64,000 nucleotides of DNA from Halobacteriales archaeon SW_8_68_21 (GTDB lineage Archaea > Halobacteriota > Halobacteria > Halobacteriales > Haloferacaceae), in the NCBI GenBank assembly GCA_003023405.1, contig PXST01000043.1, forward strand, positions 10,280-74,279, given 5' to 3'. The position numbers and the translations under genes were made by a program. Below the pieces are notes generated by a model. It had not been told where the DNA came from. It saw only the letters and a program-made list of their open reading frames with translations, and made no database searches. How positions within the stretch are numbered: position 1 is the first letter of the stretch; every line of letters begins with the position of its first letter. Positions 1 through 9,855 of this stretch are shown in pieces.

Positions 1-1
1 C

Positions 2-1477
2 GACGCGAGCGGGATACTCCGGGCGTTCGTCGAGGCGGTTCCGACCGCGACGCTCGTCTGTGATCCCGACACGCTGGCGATCCGCGCCGCGAACCCCCCC
101 GCGGTCGACCTCCTCGGCCACGACCGCGGCACGCTGACGCTGATGGGCCTCCCCGACGTGGGCGAGACCGACCGCACCGTCGCCGGGGAGCCGGTCGCGG
201 AGGTCGCCGCCGAGGCCCCGGACGTCGGCAGGCCCGTCCCAAACGACGGCGCTCGGACCGAGCGGTTCGAGTGGGACGTTCGGATCGGCGACCCGGGACT
301 TCGGGTCGACGCGGCGCTCCACGCGGCGACGATCGCCGGTAGCGAGTGGCTCGTCGTCGGGTTCTCGGACGCGACCGCACGCGTCGCGGCGGCGAACGAG
401 CGCGACGCCGAGCGGCGGCTGGTCGACGCGCTCGCCGAGACCGTCCCGCTCGCGTTGTTCCGGTGTACTGAGGGGGGGACGCTCTCCCGGTGGAACGACC
501 GGTTGGCGTCCGACTCCGGCTACGAGCCGGCGTCGCTGTCCGGGACGGCGCTCACGTCGCTTTTCGACGAGGCGACGCGCGACGCCGCCAGCGAGGCGCT
601 CTCCCGGGTGTACCGCGACGGCGAGTCCGCCTCTTGTGAGGTGCGACTGCTCACCCGCTCCGGCGAACGCGTCCCGTACCGGCTCTCTATCGGTCCCGTC
701 ACCGACGGCGACCGGGTCGTCGGCGCGGTCGGCATCGGCGAGGACGTCACCGAGGCGTCGCTCCGGGAGGAGCGGCTCGCGGTGCTGACGCGCGTGTTGC
801 GCCACAACTTCCGGAACGACCTCAACGTGGTCACGGGCTTCACCGGCCGCGCCATCGAGGCGATCGACGACCCGGACCTGATCGCCGAGCTGCGACGGGT
901 CGTCGACACCGCCGAGCGGCTGTTGCGCCTCGGCGAAACGTCCCGGAAGGTGGAACGACTGCTCTCTCAACGGCCCTCGCCACGCCCCGTCGCACTCGTG
1001 CCCGTGGTCGACGCCGCGCTCGAATCGCTTGACCCGGCGGTCCGCGACCGAGCGACCGTCGAGGTCGACGTGCCCGAGGGGCTCGTCGTCTCTGCCGTCT
1101 CGCTCCTCCCCGAAGCGATCGCCGAACTCGTCGACAACGCGATCCGGCACAACGACGCCGACGAGCCGCGAGTCCGGCTCTCGGCCGCGGAACTCCCCAG
1201 CGAGTCGTGGGTGTCCCTCGTCGTCGCCGACGACGGCTCGGGGATCCCACCGGCCGAGCGGGCCGTCCTCACCGGCGAGGAGACGCCGCTCGAACACGCG
1301 AGCGGGCTGGGCCTCTGGTACGTGAACTGGATCGTCACCGCCGGCGGCGGGACGTTCGACATCGCCGAGAGCAGGGCCGGCGGGACCCGGGTCGGGCTGT
1401 CGCTACGCGCCGCCGAGGGGCCGCCCCCAGACGGCGCGGAACCGTTCAGTCCAGATGAGCGCGGCGGCGACGCCTGA
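2..1477 (+). CDS. PAS-domain sensor histidine kinase (5' end outside window)
   Basis: Frame open to the left edge (DASGILRAFVEAVPTATLVCDPDTLAIRAANPPAVDLLG = PAS-like); H-box-like VLRHNFRNDLNVVTGF, N-box VDNAIRHN, G-box DDGSGIP and GLGLWYVNWIV. Confidence 0.88.
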   Translation, partial: DASGILRAFVEAVPTATLVCDPDTLAIRAANPPAVDLLGHDRGTLTLMGLPDVGETDRTVAGEPVAEVAAEAPDVGRPVPNDGARTERFEWDVRIGDPGLRVDAALHAATIAGSEWLVVGFSDATARVAAANERDAERRLVDALAETVPLALFRCTEGGTLSRWNDRLASDSGYEPASLSGTALTSLFDEATRDAASEALSRVYRDGESASCEVRLLTRSGERVPYRLSIGPVTDGDRVVGAVGIGEDVTEASLREERLAVLTRVLRHNFRNDLNVVTGFTGRAIEAIDDPDLIAELRRVVDTAERLLRLGETSRKVERLLSQRPSPRPVALVPVVDAALESLDPAVRDRATVEVDVPEGLVVSAVSLLPEAIAELVDNAIRHNDADEPRVRLSAAELPSESWVSLVVADDGSGIPPAERAVLTGEETPLEHASGLGLWYVNWIVTAGGGTFDIAESRAGGTRVGLSLRAAEGPPPDGAEPFSPDERGGDA

Positions 1478-1559
1478 GACGGCGGTCACCCCGTCGCGTT
1501 CGCCGCCGCGACGCTGTCCGCCGTGGCCGGCCCACCCCCCGATCGCCCGACTGGACCGA

Positions 1560-1928
1560 TCAGTCGACGAGCCGCAGTTCGTCGCCGACCGCCACCGACT
1601 CGGCCGCGTCCGCCGGGAGTTCGACGACGGTGTCGGCGCGCCCGCGACCCAGACCGACGAACGGCGCGAGCCGCTTTTTTACCGTCACCGCGCCGTCGAC
1701 GAGCCACACCGCGTCGATCGCGAACGGCACGAACAGCATGTGGAGCCACTGCGTGTCGGCCTCCCCGAACGGGAACACGAGGGCGTAATCGTTCGGAACC
1801 GACCGGCGGAACATCAGCCCTCGCGCCCGTTCGAGCGTCGAGCGCGCGACGTCGATGTTGCTCGCGAGGACGGTCTCCGACCGGTCGGTCGCCGCGGCGG
1901 GACGGTGAACGAGTCGCACGCCGGACAC
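1560..1928 (-). CDS. DUF192 family protein
   Basis: RARGLMFRRSVPNDYALVFPFGEADTQWLHMLFVPFAIDAVWL matches the DUF192 pattern. Confidence 0.85.
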   Translation of the reverse strand: MSGVRLVHRPAAATDRSETVLASNIDVARSTLERARGLMFRRSVPNDYALVFPFGEADTQWLHMLFVPFAIDAVWLVDGAVTVKKRLAPFVGLGRGRADTVVELPADAAESVAVGDELRLVD

Positions 1929-2006
1929 CTCACCCCCGCCGAATAAATAGCCTCTCGTTCGGTTGACGTCGCGCTCGCCGAACGCACTTCCCGCGTGACC
2001 GGACGC

Positions 2007-2264
2007 TTAACTCGCGTTCCCGTACGTCTCTTCGAGGTACTCGACGATCTCGTCGCTCTCCGGCATCCCCTCGATCCCGCGTTCCTCGTCGACGAGAACC
2101 GGGACGCCCGTCTGCCCCGAGACCGCCTCGACCTCGGTGCGCTCGCTGTGTGACCGCGGCACCATCACCGAGTCGTACTCCAACTCGAGGTCCGCGAGCT
2201 TCGTCTTCACCTTCGCACAGTACGGACAGCCTTCCAGCTCGTAGAGTGTCAGGTTCGTCATCAC
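2007..2264 (-). CDS. Glutaredoxin/GST N-terminal domain-like protein
   Basis: LTLYELEGCPYCAKVKTKLADLELEY with CPYC motif and GVPVLVDEERG. Confidence 0.88.
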   Translation of the reverse strand: MMTNLTLYELEGCPYCAKVKTKLADLELEYDSVMVPRSHSERTEVEAVSGQTGVPVLVDEERGIEGMPESDEIVEYLEETYGNAS

Positions 2265-2501
2265 CGATCCGTACGGCCCGGATCCGTAAAGAGGTGCGGC
2301 CGCGGATGCGTGTGCCGCGCACGGGCGGCCAGCGCGGTCGGATCCAATCGCTTCGGTCGAATCGCGTCGTTCCGACCGGACCGCGTCGTTCTGACGCGGC
2401 GGGTGTCGACTATCGCGCGAAACGGCGAAAAGAGAGCGTGTGAACGGCGGTCGAACGCGTCGCTCTCCGCTCGCCGTTCCGAGGTTCCGGTAGAACCTCG
2501 C

Positions 2502-4160
2502 CTACATCGCGCCGCCCATGCCACCCATGCCGCCCATGCCGCCGCCGGGGGCACCGCCCTCGTCGCCGTCGCCGGCGGTCGAGAGGTCGCCCGCGGAGAT
2601 GATGTCGTCGATCTTCAACACGAGGTTCGCGGCCTCGGCCGCGGAGGCGATCGCCTGCTCTTTGGCGTGGGCCGTCTCGACGACGCCCGCCTCGGCCGTG
2701 TCGACGACCTCGTCGGCGAACACGTCGAGTCCGGCGTGTTCGTCGCCGGCCTCGTGGGCCGCGCGCAGGTCGACAAGTAGGTCGATCGAGTCGAGACCCG
2801 CGTTCTCGGCGAGCACGCGCGGGATCAGTTCCAGCGAGTCCGCGAACGCTTCGACCGCGAGCTGCTCGCGGCCCTCGACGGAGTCGGCGTAATCGCGCAG
2901 CCGGCGCGCGATCTCGACCTCGACCGCGCCGCCGCCGGGCAGGGTCCGCCCGTCGGAGACGGTCGTCGAGACCACGTCGATCGCGTCCTGAATGCCGCGT
3001 TCGAGCTCGTCGACGACGTGTTCGGTGGTGCCGTACAGGAGGAGCGTGACGCCGTGGGCGTCCTCGCCCTCGACGTAGAACAGCTCCTCGTCGGCGTCGC
3101 GCTCGACCGAGCCGACCGCGAGGTCGTCGGCGGAAAGCGAGTCGAGGTCCGTGACGATCGGCGCGTCGAGGACGTTCTTCAGGAACGTCAGGTCGGACTT
3201 CTTCGTGCGGCGAACCGCGAGGACGCCCTCCTTCGCGAGGTAGTGCTGCGCGAGGTCGTCGATCCCCTTCTGACAGAAGACGACGTCAGCGCCAGACTCG
3301 GCGATCCTGTCGACCTTCTCGCGGAGCTGCTCTTCTTCCTGATCGAGGAACTTCTGGAGCTGGTCCGGGGAGTCGACGTTGACGGAGGTGTCGACGTCTG
3401 CCTCCTCGACCTCGATTGGGTCGTTGAGCAGCAGGACATCGGCCGACTCGAAGTCGGTCGGCATGTCCTCGTGGACCGGGTCCTTGTCGATCGCCGCGCC
3501 GGAGAGCAGACGGGACTCGCTCGCCGCGCGACCAGTGCGCGTCTCGATGTTGAGGTTCGCCAGGTCGACCACGTGGGAGCCGTCGTCGGCCGCGACGGTG
3601 ACGCCCTGTACCGCGCGGACGACGAGGTCGGCGAGCACGTCCTTGTCCAGCTCAGCGCCCTTACCGGTCATCGACGTCTCGGCGACGTTCTGGAGGGTCT
3701 CCGTGTCGCCGGGGTCGACGGCGGTGGCGACCTCGTCGACCTGCTCGCGGGCGTACTCGCTCGCGAGATTGAACCCCTTGATCACCGCGGTCGGGTGGAT
3801 GTCCTGTTCGAGGAGGTCCTCGGCGTTTTTCAGTAGTTCGCCCGCGATGGCGACCGCGCTGGTCGTGCCGTCGCCGGCCTCGTCCTCCTGTGTCTCGGCG
3901 ACTTCCACGACCATCTCGGCGGTCGGGTTGTCGATGTCCATCGTCTGGAGGATGGTGACGCCGTCGTTGGTGATGGTCACGTCGCCCATCGAGTCGACGA
4001 GCATCTTGTCCATCCCCTTCGGTCCGAGCGTCGAACGGACGGATTCGGCGACGCCGCGCGCCGCGGAGATGTTGTACTCCTGTGCGTCCTTGTCCTGGAC
4101 GCGCTGGGCGTCCTCGCCCATGATGATCATCGGCTGGCCCTGCTGCATTCGCTGACTCAT
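2502..4160 (-). CDS. Thermosome subunit (group II chaperonin)
   Basis: MSQRMQQGQPMIIMGEDAQRVQDKDAQEYN...STLGPKGMDKMLVDSMGDVTITNDGVTIL...GDGTTSAVAIAGELL; GGM-repeat tail. Start placed at ATG 4160 rather than the upstream ORF start. Confidence 0.97.
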   Translation of the reverse strand: MSQRMQQGQPMIIMGEDAQRVQDKDAQEYNISAARGVAESVRSTLGPKGMDKMLVDSMGDVTITNDGVTILQTMDIDNPTAEMVVEVAETQEDEAGDGTTSAVAIAGELLKNAEDLLEQDIHPTAVIKGFNLASEYAREQVDEVATAVDPGDTETLQNVAETSMTGKGAELDKDVLADLVVRAVQGVTVAADDGSHVVDLANLNIETRTGRAASESRLLSGAAIDKDPVHEDMPTDFESADVLLLNDPIEVEEADVDTSVNVDSPDQLQKFLDQEEEQLREKVDRIAESGADVVFCQKGIDDLAQHYLAKEGVLAVRRTKKSDLTFLKNVLDAPIVTDLDSLSADDLAVGSVERDADEELFYVEGEDAHGVTLLLYGTTEHVVDELERGIQDAIDVVSTTVSDGRTLPGGGAVEVEIARRLRDYADSVEGREQLAVEAFADSLELIPRVLAENAGLDSIDLLVDLRAAHEAGDEHAGLDVFADEVVDTAEAGVVETAHAKEQAIASAAEAANLVLKIDDIISAGDLSTAGDGDEGGAPGGGMGGMGGMGGAM

Positions 4161-4177
4161 ACAGTGCTTGATTGATT

Positions 4178-4202
4178 GTGATTCTATATAAATACTTCGG
4201 TG
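4178..4202 (-). promoter_or_regulatory. Archaeal TATA box upstream of thermosome
   Basis: Reverse strand reads ccgaagtatttatatagaatc about 30 nt upstream of the thermosome ATG. Confidence 0.6.
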
Positions 4203-4411
4203 AAAGGCGGACGGATGCGAGCGGTCGCCGCCGAGTGCCGGCGTCGAAAATCCCACTACAACGCGGCTTTCGTCGCCCGCCCATGTGGGGAGTTACCATT
4301 GGTCTCTGTCCGGTTGCGACGGCCGCTTCGATACCGTTTATATACGGACTCTTTGGCCACGGTTTTCTCGGTCGGTCCCGGGTCGCCACGGTTTTCTCGG
4401 TCGCTCCCGCC

Positions 4412-4963
4412 TCACCCCGGCAGCCCGCCGGCCAAGAGCGCGGCGTCGACGAGCAACAGGACGGCGAGCCCCGCGCTCGCCAGCAGGTAGGGCCGCGCGA
4501 CGGTCGCCAACTGCGCGGTCCCCGGCGCGTTCGCGGCCTCGTCGAGCGCCTCTGTCGGGAACCCCTCGGCCACGTACTCCCCCCATCCCACGCCGGGGTC
4601 GACCTCGCGTCGCATCCGGAGCACTCCCAACTCGACGAGCCCGTTCATCACTCCCCACAGCGACAGCATCGCGAGGACTGCCCACCCCCGCGACGTACCG
4701 GTCAGAAGCTCCAGCGGCCGGTAGAGCAGCCAGACGAGGTACGCGCCGGTGAGCGGCAGGGCGACGCCGGTCCAGCGCGTGACCATGAGCAGACGGTGCG
4801 CGGCGTCGGCGAACGACTCCCGAGACAGATCGCCGTCCGTCGCCCGGGGAAGGACCGCGTAGACGACGAACAGGACGGCACCGGTCCAGAACGCTCCCGA
4901 TAGGACGTGCGCGGCGTAGGCGACGGTTCGAATCACGTCCGTCCCTCCAGCCGACGAGAACAT
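4412..4963 (-). CDS. CopD-like/transporter membrane protein
   Basis: MFSSAGGTDVIRTVAYAAHVLSGAFWTGAVLFVVYAVLP... several hydrophobic segments; start at 4963 preferred. Confidence 0.6.
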   Translation of the reverse strand: MFSSAGGTDVIRTVAYAAHVLSGAFWTGAVLFVVYAVLPRATDGDLSRESFADAAHRLLMVTRWTGVALPLTGAYLVWLLYRPLELLTGTSRGWAVLAMLSLWGVMNGLVELGVLRMRREVDPGVGWGEYVAEGFPTEALDEAANAPGTAQLATVARPYLLASAGLAVLLLVDAALLAGGLPG

Positions 4964-4992
4964 GAATGTCCGACGCGGACGGACGCTCCCGG

Positions 4993-5328
4993 TCACGGCA
5001 GCGACAGCGTTCCCTCGTATCGGTGGGTCCCGTCGACGGTCTCGCGGTACTCGTAGGTCTCCGGCGGGTCGATCCCCCACTCCCGGAGCCGCTCGTCGAT
5101 CCCGTCGACGTACGTGGCGAGAAACGAGCCTCGGCCGCGAAGGGTCGGCGGCGCTCGCGCGTGTTCCGTCTCGAACCGGCATCGGGCGGTCCGGCCGTCC
5201 GCGTTCGCGGCTATCCGAACCCGGAGATCCGACCGAAGCCGTTCCCGGACCGGCGGCGGATCCCCGCGGAGGTGGCCCTCGCCGAACGCGTCGACCGCGG
5301 CCAGCGCCTCGTCTGGGACGTGGTTCAC
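4993..5328 (-). CDS. Hypothetical haloarchaeal protein
   Basis: 111-aa ORF with acidic, GC3-rich coding character between two recognised genes. Confidence 0.5.
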   Translation of the reverse strand: MNHVPDEALAAVDAFGEGHLRGDPPPVRERLRSDLRVRIAANADGRTARCRFETEHARAPPTLRGRGSFLATYVDGIDERLREWGIDPPETYEYRETVDGTHRYEGTLSLP

Positions 5329-5520
5329 GCTGAAGGGTACGCCCTCGCTACACGAGTCACTTGCTCTAGACCGGACGCCATTGCCCCGGCTCCGTCCGCT
5401 CTGACGGCGGCGGGTTTATCAACGCAGGTCTGACTACCGTCTCAGTCGTAATATTCGATTTTACCCGGCCAGAGACAGGTTTAACGGGATCGCGTCCCAT
5501 CAATCGATAGATCTTCACTT

Positions 5521-7146
5521 ATGAGTGGATCCTCCGTCGTCGAGTCGATACGTTCGTTCCGCGCCGAGGTCGATCCCGTCCCGTTCGCCGTCGGGTCGCT
5601 CGTCACGTTCGCTTTCCTCGCGTACACCGTGATCGACACCGACGGCGCGGCGGCCGCCATCGACGCCGCGTTCGTGACGTTCGGTCAGGGGCTCGCGTGG
5701 CTGTACCTCGGATCGGTCCTCGCGCTGGTCCTCGCGGCCGGCTACCTCCTCGTCGGGAAGTACGGGCGCGTCCGACTCGGCGACGGCGACCCGGAGTACG
5801 GCACGCTCTCGTACGTCGCGATGTTCTTCTCCGCTGGGCTCTCGGCGGGGATCGTGTTCTTCGGTCCCGTCGAAGCGCTGCTCCACTATCAGACCGTTCC
5901 GCCGCTTTTCGCGGGTCAGGTCGCTGCCGAGTCGAGTGCGGCGGCGGTCCCCGCGGTCGCGTACACGGTCTTTCACTACGGGGTCAGCGCGTGGGGCGGG
6001 TACCTCGCGATCGGTCTCCCGGTCGCGTACTTCGCGTACCGCCACGACGCGCCCTTTCGCGTCTCTACCGCGCTCTACCCGATCCTCGGCCCCGACGGAC
6101 TTGACGGCGTCGTCGCGCGGACGGTCGACACGCTTGCGGTCATCGCCACCATCGGCGGGATCGCGACCGGCCTCGGGTTCATCGCCACGCAGCTGCTCAC
6201 CGGCGTGACGTTCCGGACGGGCGTCTCCTTCGGCGACGCGGAGACCGTCGCCGTCATCGTCGGTATCACCGCGCTGTTCACGCTGTCGCTGGTCGCGGGC
6301 GTCAGCCGGGGAATCAGGCGACTCTCCGTGTTCAACGTCGCCGTCATGGCGCTCCTCCTCGTCGTGGCGCTCGTCGCCGGGCCGACGACGGACGTATTGA
6401 ACGTCGGCGTGGCGGCGCTCGGCACCTACGCGACCTCTTTCTTCGAGATGAGCCTGTTCACCGGCAGCGGCGTCGAGAACGGTCCCGGCTGGACCGCGGC
6501 GTGGACCGTCTTCTACTGGTCGTGGTGGATCGCGTGGGCTCCGTTCGTCGGGCTGTTCCTCGCGCGGATCTCCCGCGGCCGGACGATCCGGTCGGTCGTC
6601 GGGACCGCATTCGGCACGATGACCGCCGTCTCCGCGCTGTGGTTCACCGTCATCGGCGGCACGTCCATCCGGCTTCAGGACTCCGGGGCGGTCGACGTAC
6701 TCGGCGCGGTCGGCGAGTTCGGCGACGGCGTCTCCGGATACGTCATCTTCGGGGCCTTCCCCGGCGGGGAGCTGTGGCAGCTGCTGTTCCTCGCGTTGGT
6801 GACGACGTTTTTCGTCACCTCCGCCGACTCCTCGACGCTCGCGGTCGGCATGCTCACGACCGGCGGGCGGCGTGAGCCGTCCGGGGCCAACCGCGTGTTC
6901 TGGGGCGTGCTACAGGGTGCGATCGCCTCCGTCCTCGTGGTCGTCGGCGGCGCGACGGCGCTTCGCTCGTCGGTGATCGTCACGGGCGCGCCCTTCGCGG
7001 TCGTCTGTGTCGTTGCGATGGGCGGATTCCTCCGGTGGCTGTCTCGCTCCGACGCGCCCGCCCCCTCGTCGACCGCTGCGGACGCCGAGACGCCGGGGAC
7101 GGCGGTCGACGCCGACCCGACGCTGGCCTCCGCCGAGGACGACTGA
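5521..7146 (+). CDS. BCCT family transporter
   Basis: GWTAAWTVFYWSWWIAWAPFVGLFLARISRGRTIR is the BCCT signature; about 12 TM segments. Confidence 0.95.
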   Translation: MSGSSVVESIRSFRAEVDPVPFAVGSLVTFAFLAYTVIDTDGAAAAIDAAFVTFGQGLAWLYLGSVLALVLAAGYLLVGKYGRVRLGDGDPEYGTLSYVAMFFSAGLSAGIVFFGPVEALLHYQTVPPLFAGQVAAESSAAAVPAVAYTVFHYGVSAWGGYLAIGLPVAYFAYRHDAPFRVSTALYPILGPDGLDGVVARTVDTLAVIATIGGIATGLGFIATQLLTGVTFRTGVSFGDAETVAVIVGITALFTLSLVAGVSRGIRRLSVFNVAVMALLLVVALVAGPTTDVLNVGVAALGTYATSFFEMSLFTGSGVENGPGWTAAWTVFYWSWWIAWAPFVGLFLARISRGRTIRSVVGTAFGTMTAVSALWFTVIGGTSIRLQDSGAVDVLGAVGEFGDGVSGYVIFGAFPGGELWQLLFLALVTTFFVTSADSSTLAVGMLTTGGRREPSGANRVFWGVLQGAIASVLVVVGGATALRSSVIVTGAPFAVVCVVAMGGFLRWLSRSDAPAPSSTAADAETPGTAVDADPTLASAEDD

Positions 7147-7174
7147 GACGCTCTATCGTCCCGACCGCCCTCTC

Positions 7175-7600
7175 CTACGCCGCCGGCGCTGCCGCCAGCG
7201 CCGCCTCGACGACCCGGACCGCGGTCGCCCCGTCCCGCCGACCAACCACGCAGACGAGCGCCTCGCCGGCGACGCCGGCGGCCTCGCCGACGTGGAGGAG
7301 GTGCGCGTCGGGTTCGGCCTCGCTGCCGCCCGTCTCTCCGAGTTCCGTATCCCCGCTCTCGACGACGGCGACGCCGCTCCGCATCGACACGCTCGCGTCG
7401 CGTTCCTCGGTCTCGTACCCCGGGAGGTCCTCCCGAAACCGACGCAGCGCGGCCGCGATCGCGTCGGGGTCGCCGTCGAGGCCGTCCCGCTCGGCGAGCC
7501 AGGTCGCGGCGGCGCTGTGGTTCACCACTCCGGCGCGGAGCGCGTCCCGGAGGAACGGGCGCGCTCGGACCGCCTCCCGCGTCTCGGCTGCCAGCGACAT
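7175..7600 (-). CDS. Conserved haloarchaeal protein (ACT-like C-terminus)
   Basis: MSLAAETREAVRARPFLRDALRAGVVNHSAAATWLAERDG...; family recognised only loosely. Confidence 0.6.
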   Translation of the reverse strand: MSLAAETREAVRARPFLRDALRAGVVNHSAAATWLAERDGLDGDPDAIAAALRRFREDLPGYETEERDASVSMRSGVAVVESGDTELGETGGSEAEPDAHLLHVGEAAGVAGEALVCVVGRRDGATAVRVVEAALAAAPAA

Positions 7601-7651
7601 ACGGAGGACTGCGCGTCGGGCGGGCAAGATCGTTTCGGTCGGTTCCGGCGT

Positions 7652-7729
7652 TCCCGCCAGTCGGCCGCGGTCGTGTGTCCCGCCAGTCGGCCGCGGTCGT
7701 GCGTCCCGACAGTCGGCCGCGGTCGCGCG
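7652..7729. repeat. Tandem repeat, 3 copies of 26 bp
   Basis: tcccgccagtcggccgcggtcgtgtg / tcccgccagtcggccgcggtcgtgcg / tcccgacagtcggccgcggtcgcgcg. Confidence 0.9.
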
Positions 7730-7805
7730 CTCTGCCGGCGAGTCGCGGTTCCCGCCCTCCCGCAGCCTCCGAAGTCCCTAAGAGCGGCGCGGCCCCAGAA
7801 CGGGT

Positions 7806-8675
7806 ATGCAGTCGCTCGTCATCGTCGCGCACGGCTCCCACCTCAATCCCGAGTCGAGCGCACCGACGTACGACCACGCCGACACGATCCGCGCCACCGG
7901 TGCCTTCGACGAGGTCCGCACCGGCTTCTGGAAGGAGGAGCCGCACTTCCGGGAGGTGCTCCGCACCGTCGAAGGCGACGAGATATACGTCGTCCCGCTG
8001 TTCGTCTCCGAGGGGTACTTCACCGAGCAGGTGATTCCCCGCGAACTCCGACTAGACGGGTGGGGCGTCTCGCAGTGGGGCTCGGACGGTCTCTCGGCGG
8101 ACCAAGCCACGCTCGTCGCCGAGGACATCGACCGCGAGATCCACTACTGCGGCCCGGTGGGTACCCACCGCGCGATGACCGACGTGATCGTCCGCCGCGC
8201 CGAGTCGGTCACCGACGACCCCGAGGTCGGCGACGGGTTCGGCCTGGCGGTCGTCGGCCATGGCACCGAGCGCAACGAGAACTCGGCGAAGGCGATCGAG
8301 TACCACGCCGACCGGATCGCCGAGCGCGATCGCTTCGACGAGGTGAAGGCGCTGTACATGGACGAGGAGCCGGAGGTCGACGACCTCCCCGAACACTTCG
8401 AGAGCGACGACGTCGTCTTAGTCCCGCTGTTCATCGCCGACGGCTACCACACGCAGGAGGACATCCCGGAGGACGTCGGCCTCTGTGAGGACCACGCGGA
8501 GGGGTACGACGTGCCCGAGACGGTCGACGGGACCCGGACCTGGTACGCGGGCGCGGTCGGCACAGAACCCCTGATGGCCGACGTGATCTTAGAGCGTGCC
8601 GCCGACGCCGGCGCTGCTCTCGGCACCGCGCTCGACGACGTGCGCGAGACGACCCGCGTCGCCGCGGGGGACTGA
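7806..8675 (+). CDS. cbiX: CbiX/sirohydrochlorin chelatase-like protein
   Basis: VIVAHGSHLNPES plus an internal second half VVGHGTERNENSAKAIEYHADRI...VVLVPLFIADGYHT: duplicated CbiX-like fold. Confidence 0.85.
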   Translation: MQSLVIVAHGSHLNPESSAPTYDHADTIRATGAFDEVRTGFWKEEPHFREVLRTVEGDEIYVVPLFVSEGYFTEQVIPRELRLDGWGVSQWGSDGLSADQATLVAEDIDREIHYCGPVGTHRAMTDVIVRRAESVTDDPEVGDGFGLAVVGHGTERNENSAKAIEYHADRIAERDRFDEVKALYMDEEPEVDDLPEHFESDDVVLVPLFIADGYHTQEDIPEDVGLCEDHAEGYDVPETVDGTRTWYAGAVGTEPLMADVILERAADAGAALGTALDDVRETTRVAAGD

Positions 8676-8677
8676 CC

Positions 8678-9761
8678 GTGAGCGACCAGGAGCCGGAGAC
8701 GGGGGACTCGGCGGACACGGCGGGGCCGGACGAGCCGAGGATCCCCGAGATCGACCTCCCGGGCGACGCGTTCGACGCAGTCCTCGACGCGCTCGCTGAC
8801 CGCGAAGCGGGCGACCCGCTCCGGTTCGAGGGGTTCTCGGTCGGCCGCGACGAGGACGGCGGGTACGTCCTCGACGCCTGCGACCGGTCCCCTTCGCTGG
8901 ACGAGCGCGACCTCCACGCCGCGCTCGACGAGCGCGCGCCGGCGGTCACGGACTGGTACGCCTTTGAGCGCGTCGTCGGCGAGTTCGGGCCGCGGCGTGC
9001 CTTCATTCGCTGGATCGAGGACGCCGACGGCGAGACCGTGGCGACGCGGTACGCGGCGCTCGCGGCCGGGGGTCGACGACCTCGACGCCTACGACGACCC
9101 GCTCGACGCGCGCGACCTCGTCACCTTCGACGAGAAGGGGCGGTACCGACCGCTCAAGACCGCACCGTCGCTCGCGGGTGGGTGGGTCTTCCCCGATCTG
9201 GGGCCGCGCGACCTCTACGAGACGGTGGAGACCATCTACCCCGCGACCGTCGCCAACTGGCACCGCGAGCGCGAGGGGGAGTTGGACGTGAACCACTGGC
9301 GCGAGACGATGGAACGTCAGTCCGGCATCTACGGCGTTGTGAAGACGTGGGACCGCGGCGAGGGCCACGAACACGTGAACTGGGTCGCCGAGGCGTGCTG
9401 TGACGACTCGCAGTGTCTCAAGCGCCGGGAGTGGGAGTACGACGATGAGGCCGACCTCGACGTTGACGGCGGCGACGGCGTCTTCCCCTGCCGCGAGCCC
9501 TGCTCCGTGGTGGTCTCGGCGGCCCGGAAGTGGACGCGGCTGGAGAGCGAACAGGAGCGCACCTACGAGTTCGAACTGACGCCGAGCGAGAAAGAGCAGG
9601 TTGAGGCCGTCATCGACGCGGTCGCGGACGGCCGGATCGACGAAATCCGTGAGGCGGACACGAAGGAAGGCGCGAACCGCTACCGCACACGGTTCCTGCG
9701 CGCCAAGCGCTTCGACGACGGCAACCTCGGCGGGGTGCCGACAGACTCGGACGAGGAGTGA
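8678..9761 (+). pseudogene. DR2241-like protein, frameshifted near 9070
   Basis: 8678.. frame reads to ...ATRYAALAAG, then homology continues in the frame of the 8964..9761 ORF (GVDDLDAYDDPLDARDLVTFDEKGRYRPLKTAPSL...). The switch lies at a GGGGG run. Confidence 0.8.
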
Positions 9762-9855
9762 GCAGGTCGCCGCGCGAGCGCGGGCCGGACGCCCGGCCCC
9801 GGAAACATCGCCGCGCCCCGCAGGCTTTTCTCACCGCCCCCGGTACGGTGGGGTA

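Noticed and set aside
3018-3836. 272-aa plus-strand ORF opposite thermosome
   Set aside because: Antisense shadow of the recognised thermosome gene; GC3 bias leaves antisense frames open.
7652-7729. CRISPR array
   Set aside because: Units are contiguous with no unique spacers; only three copies.
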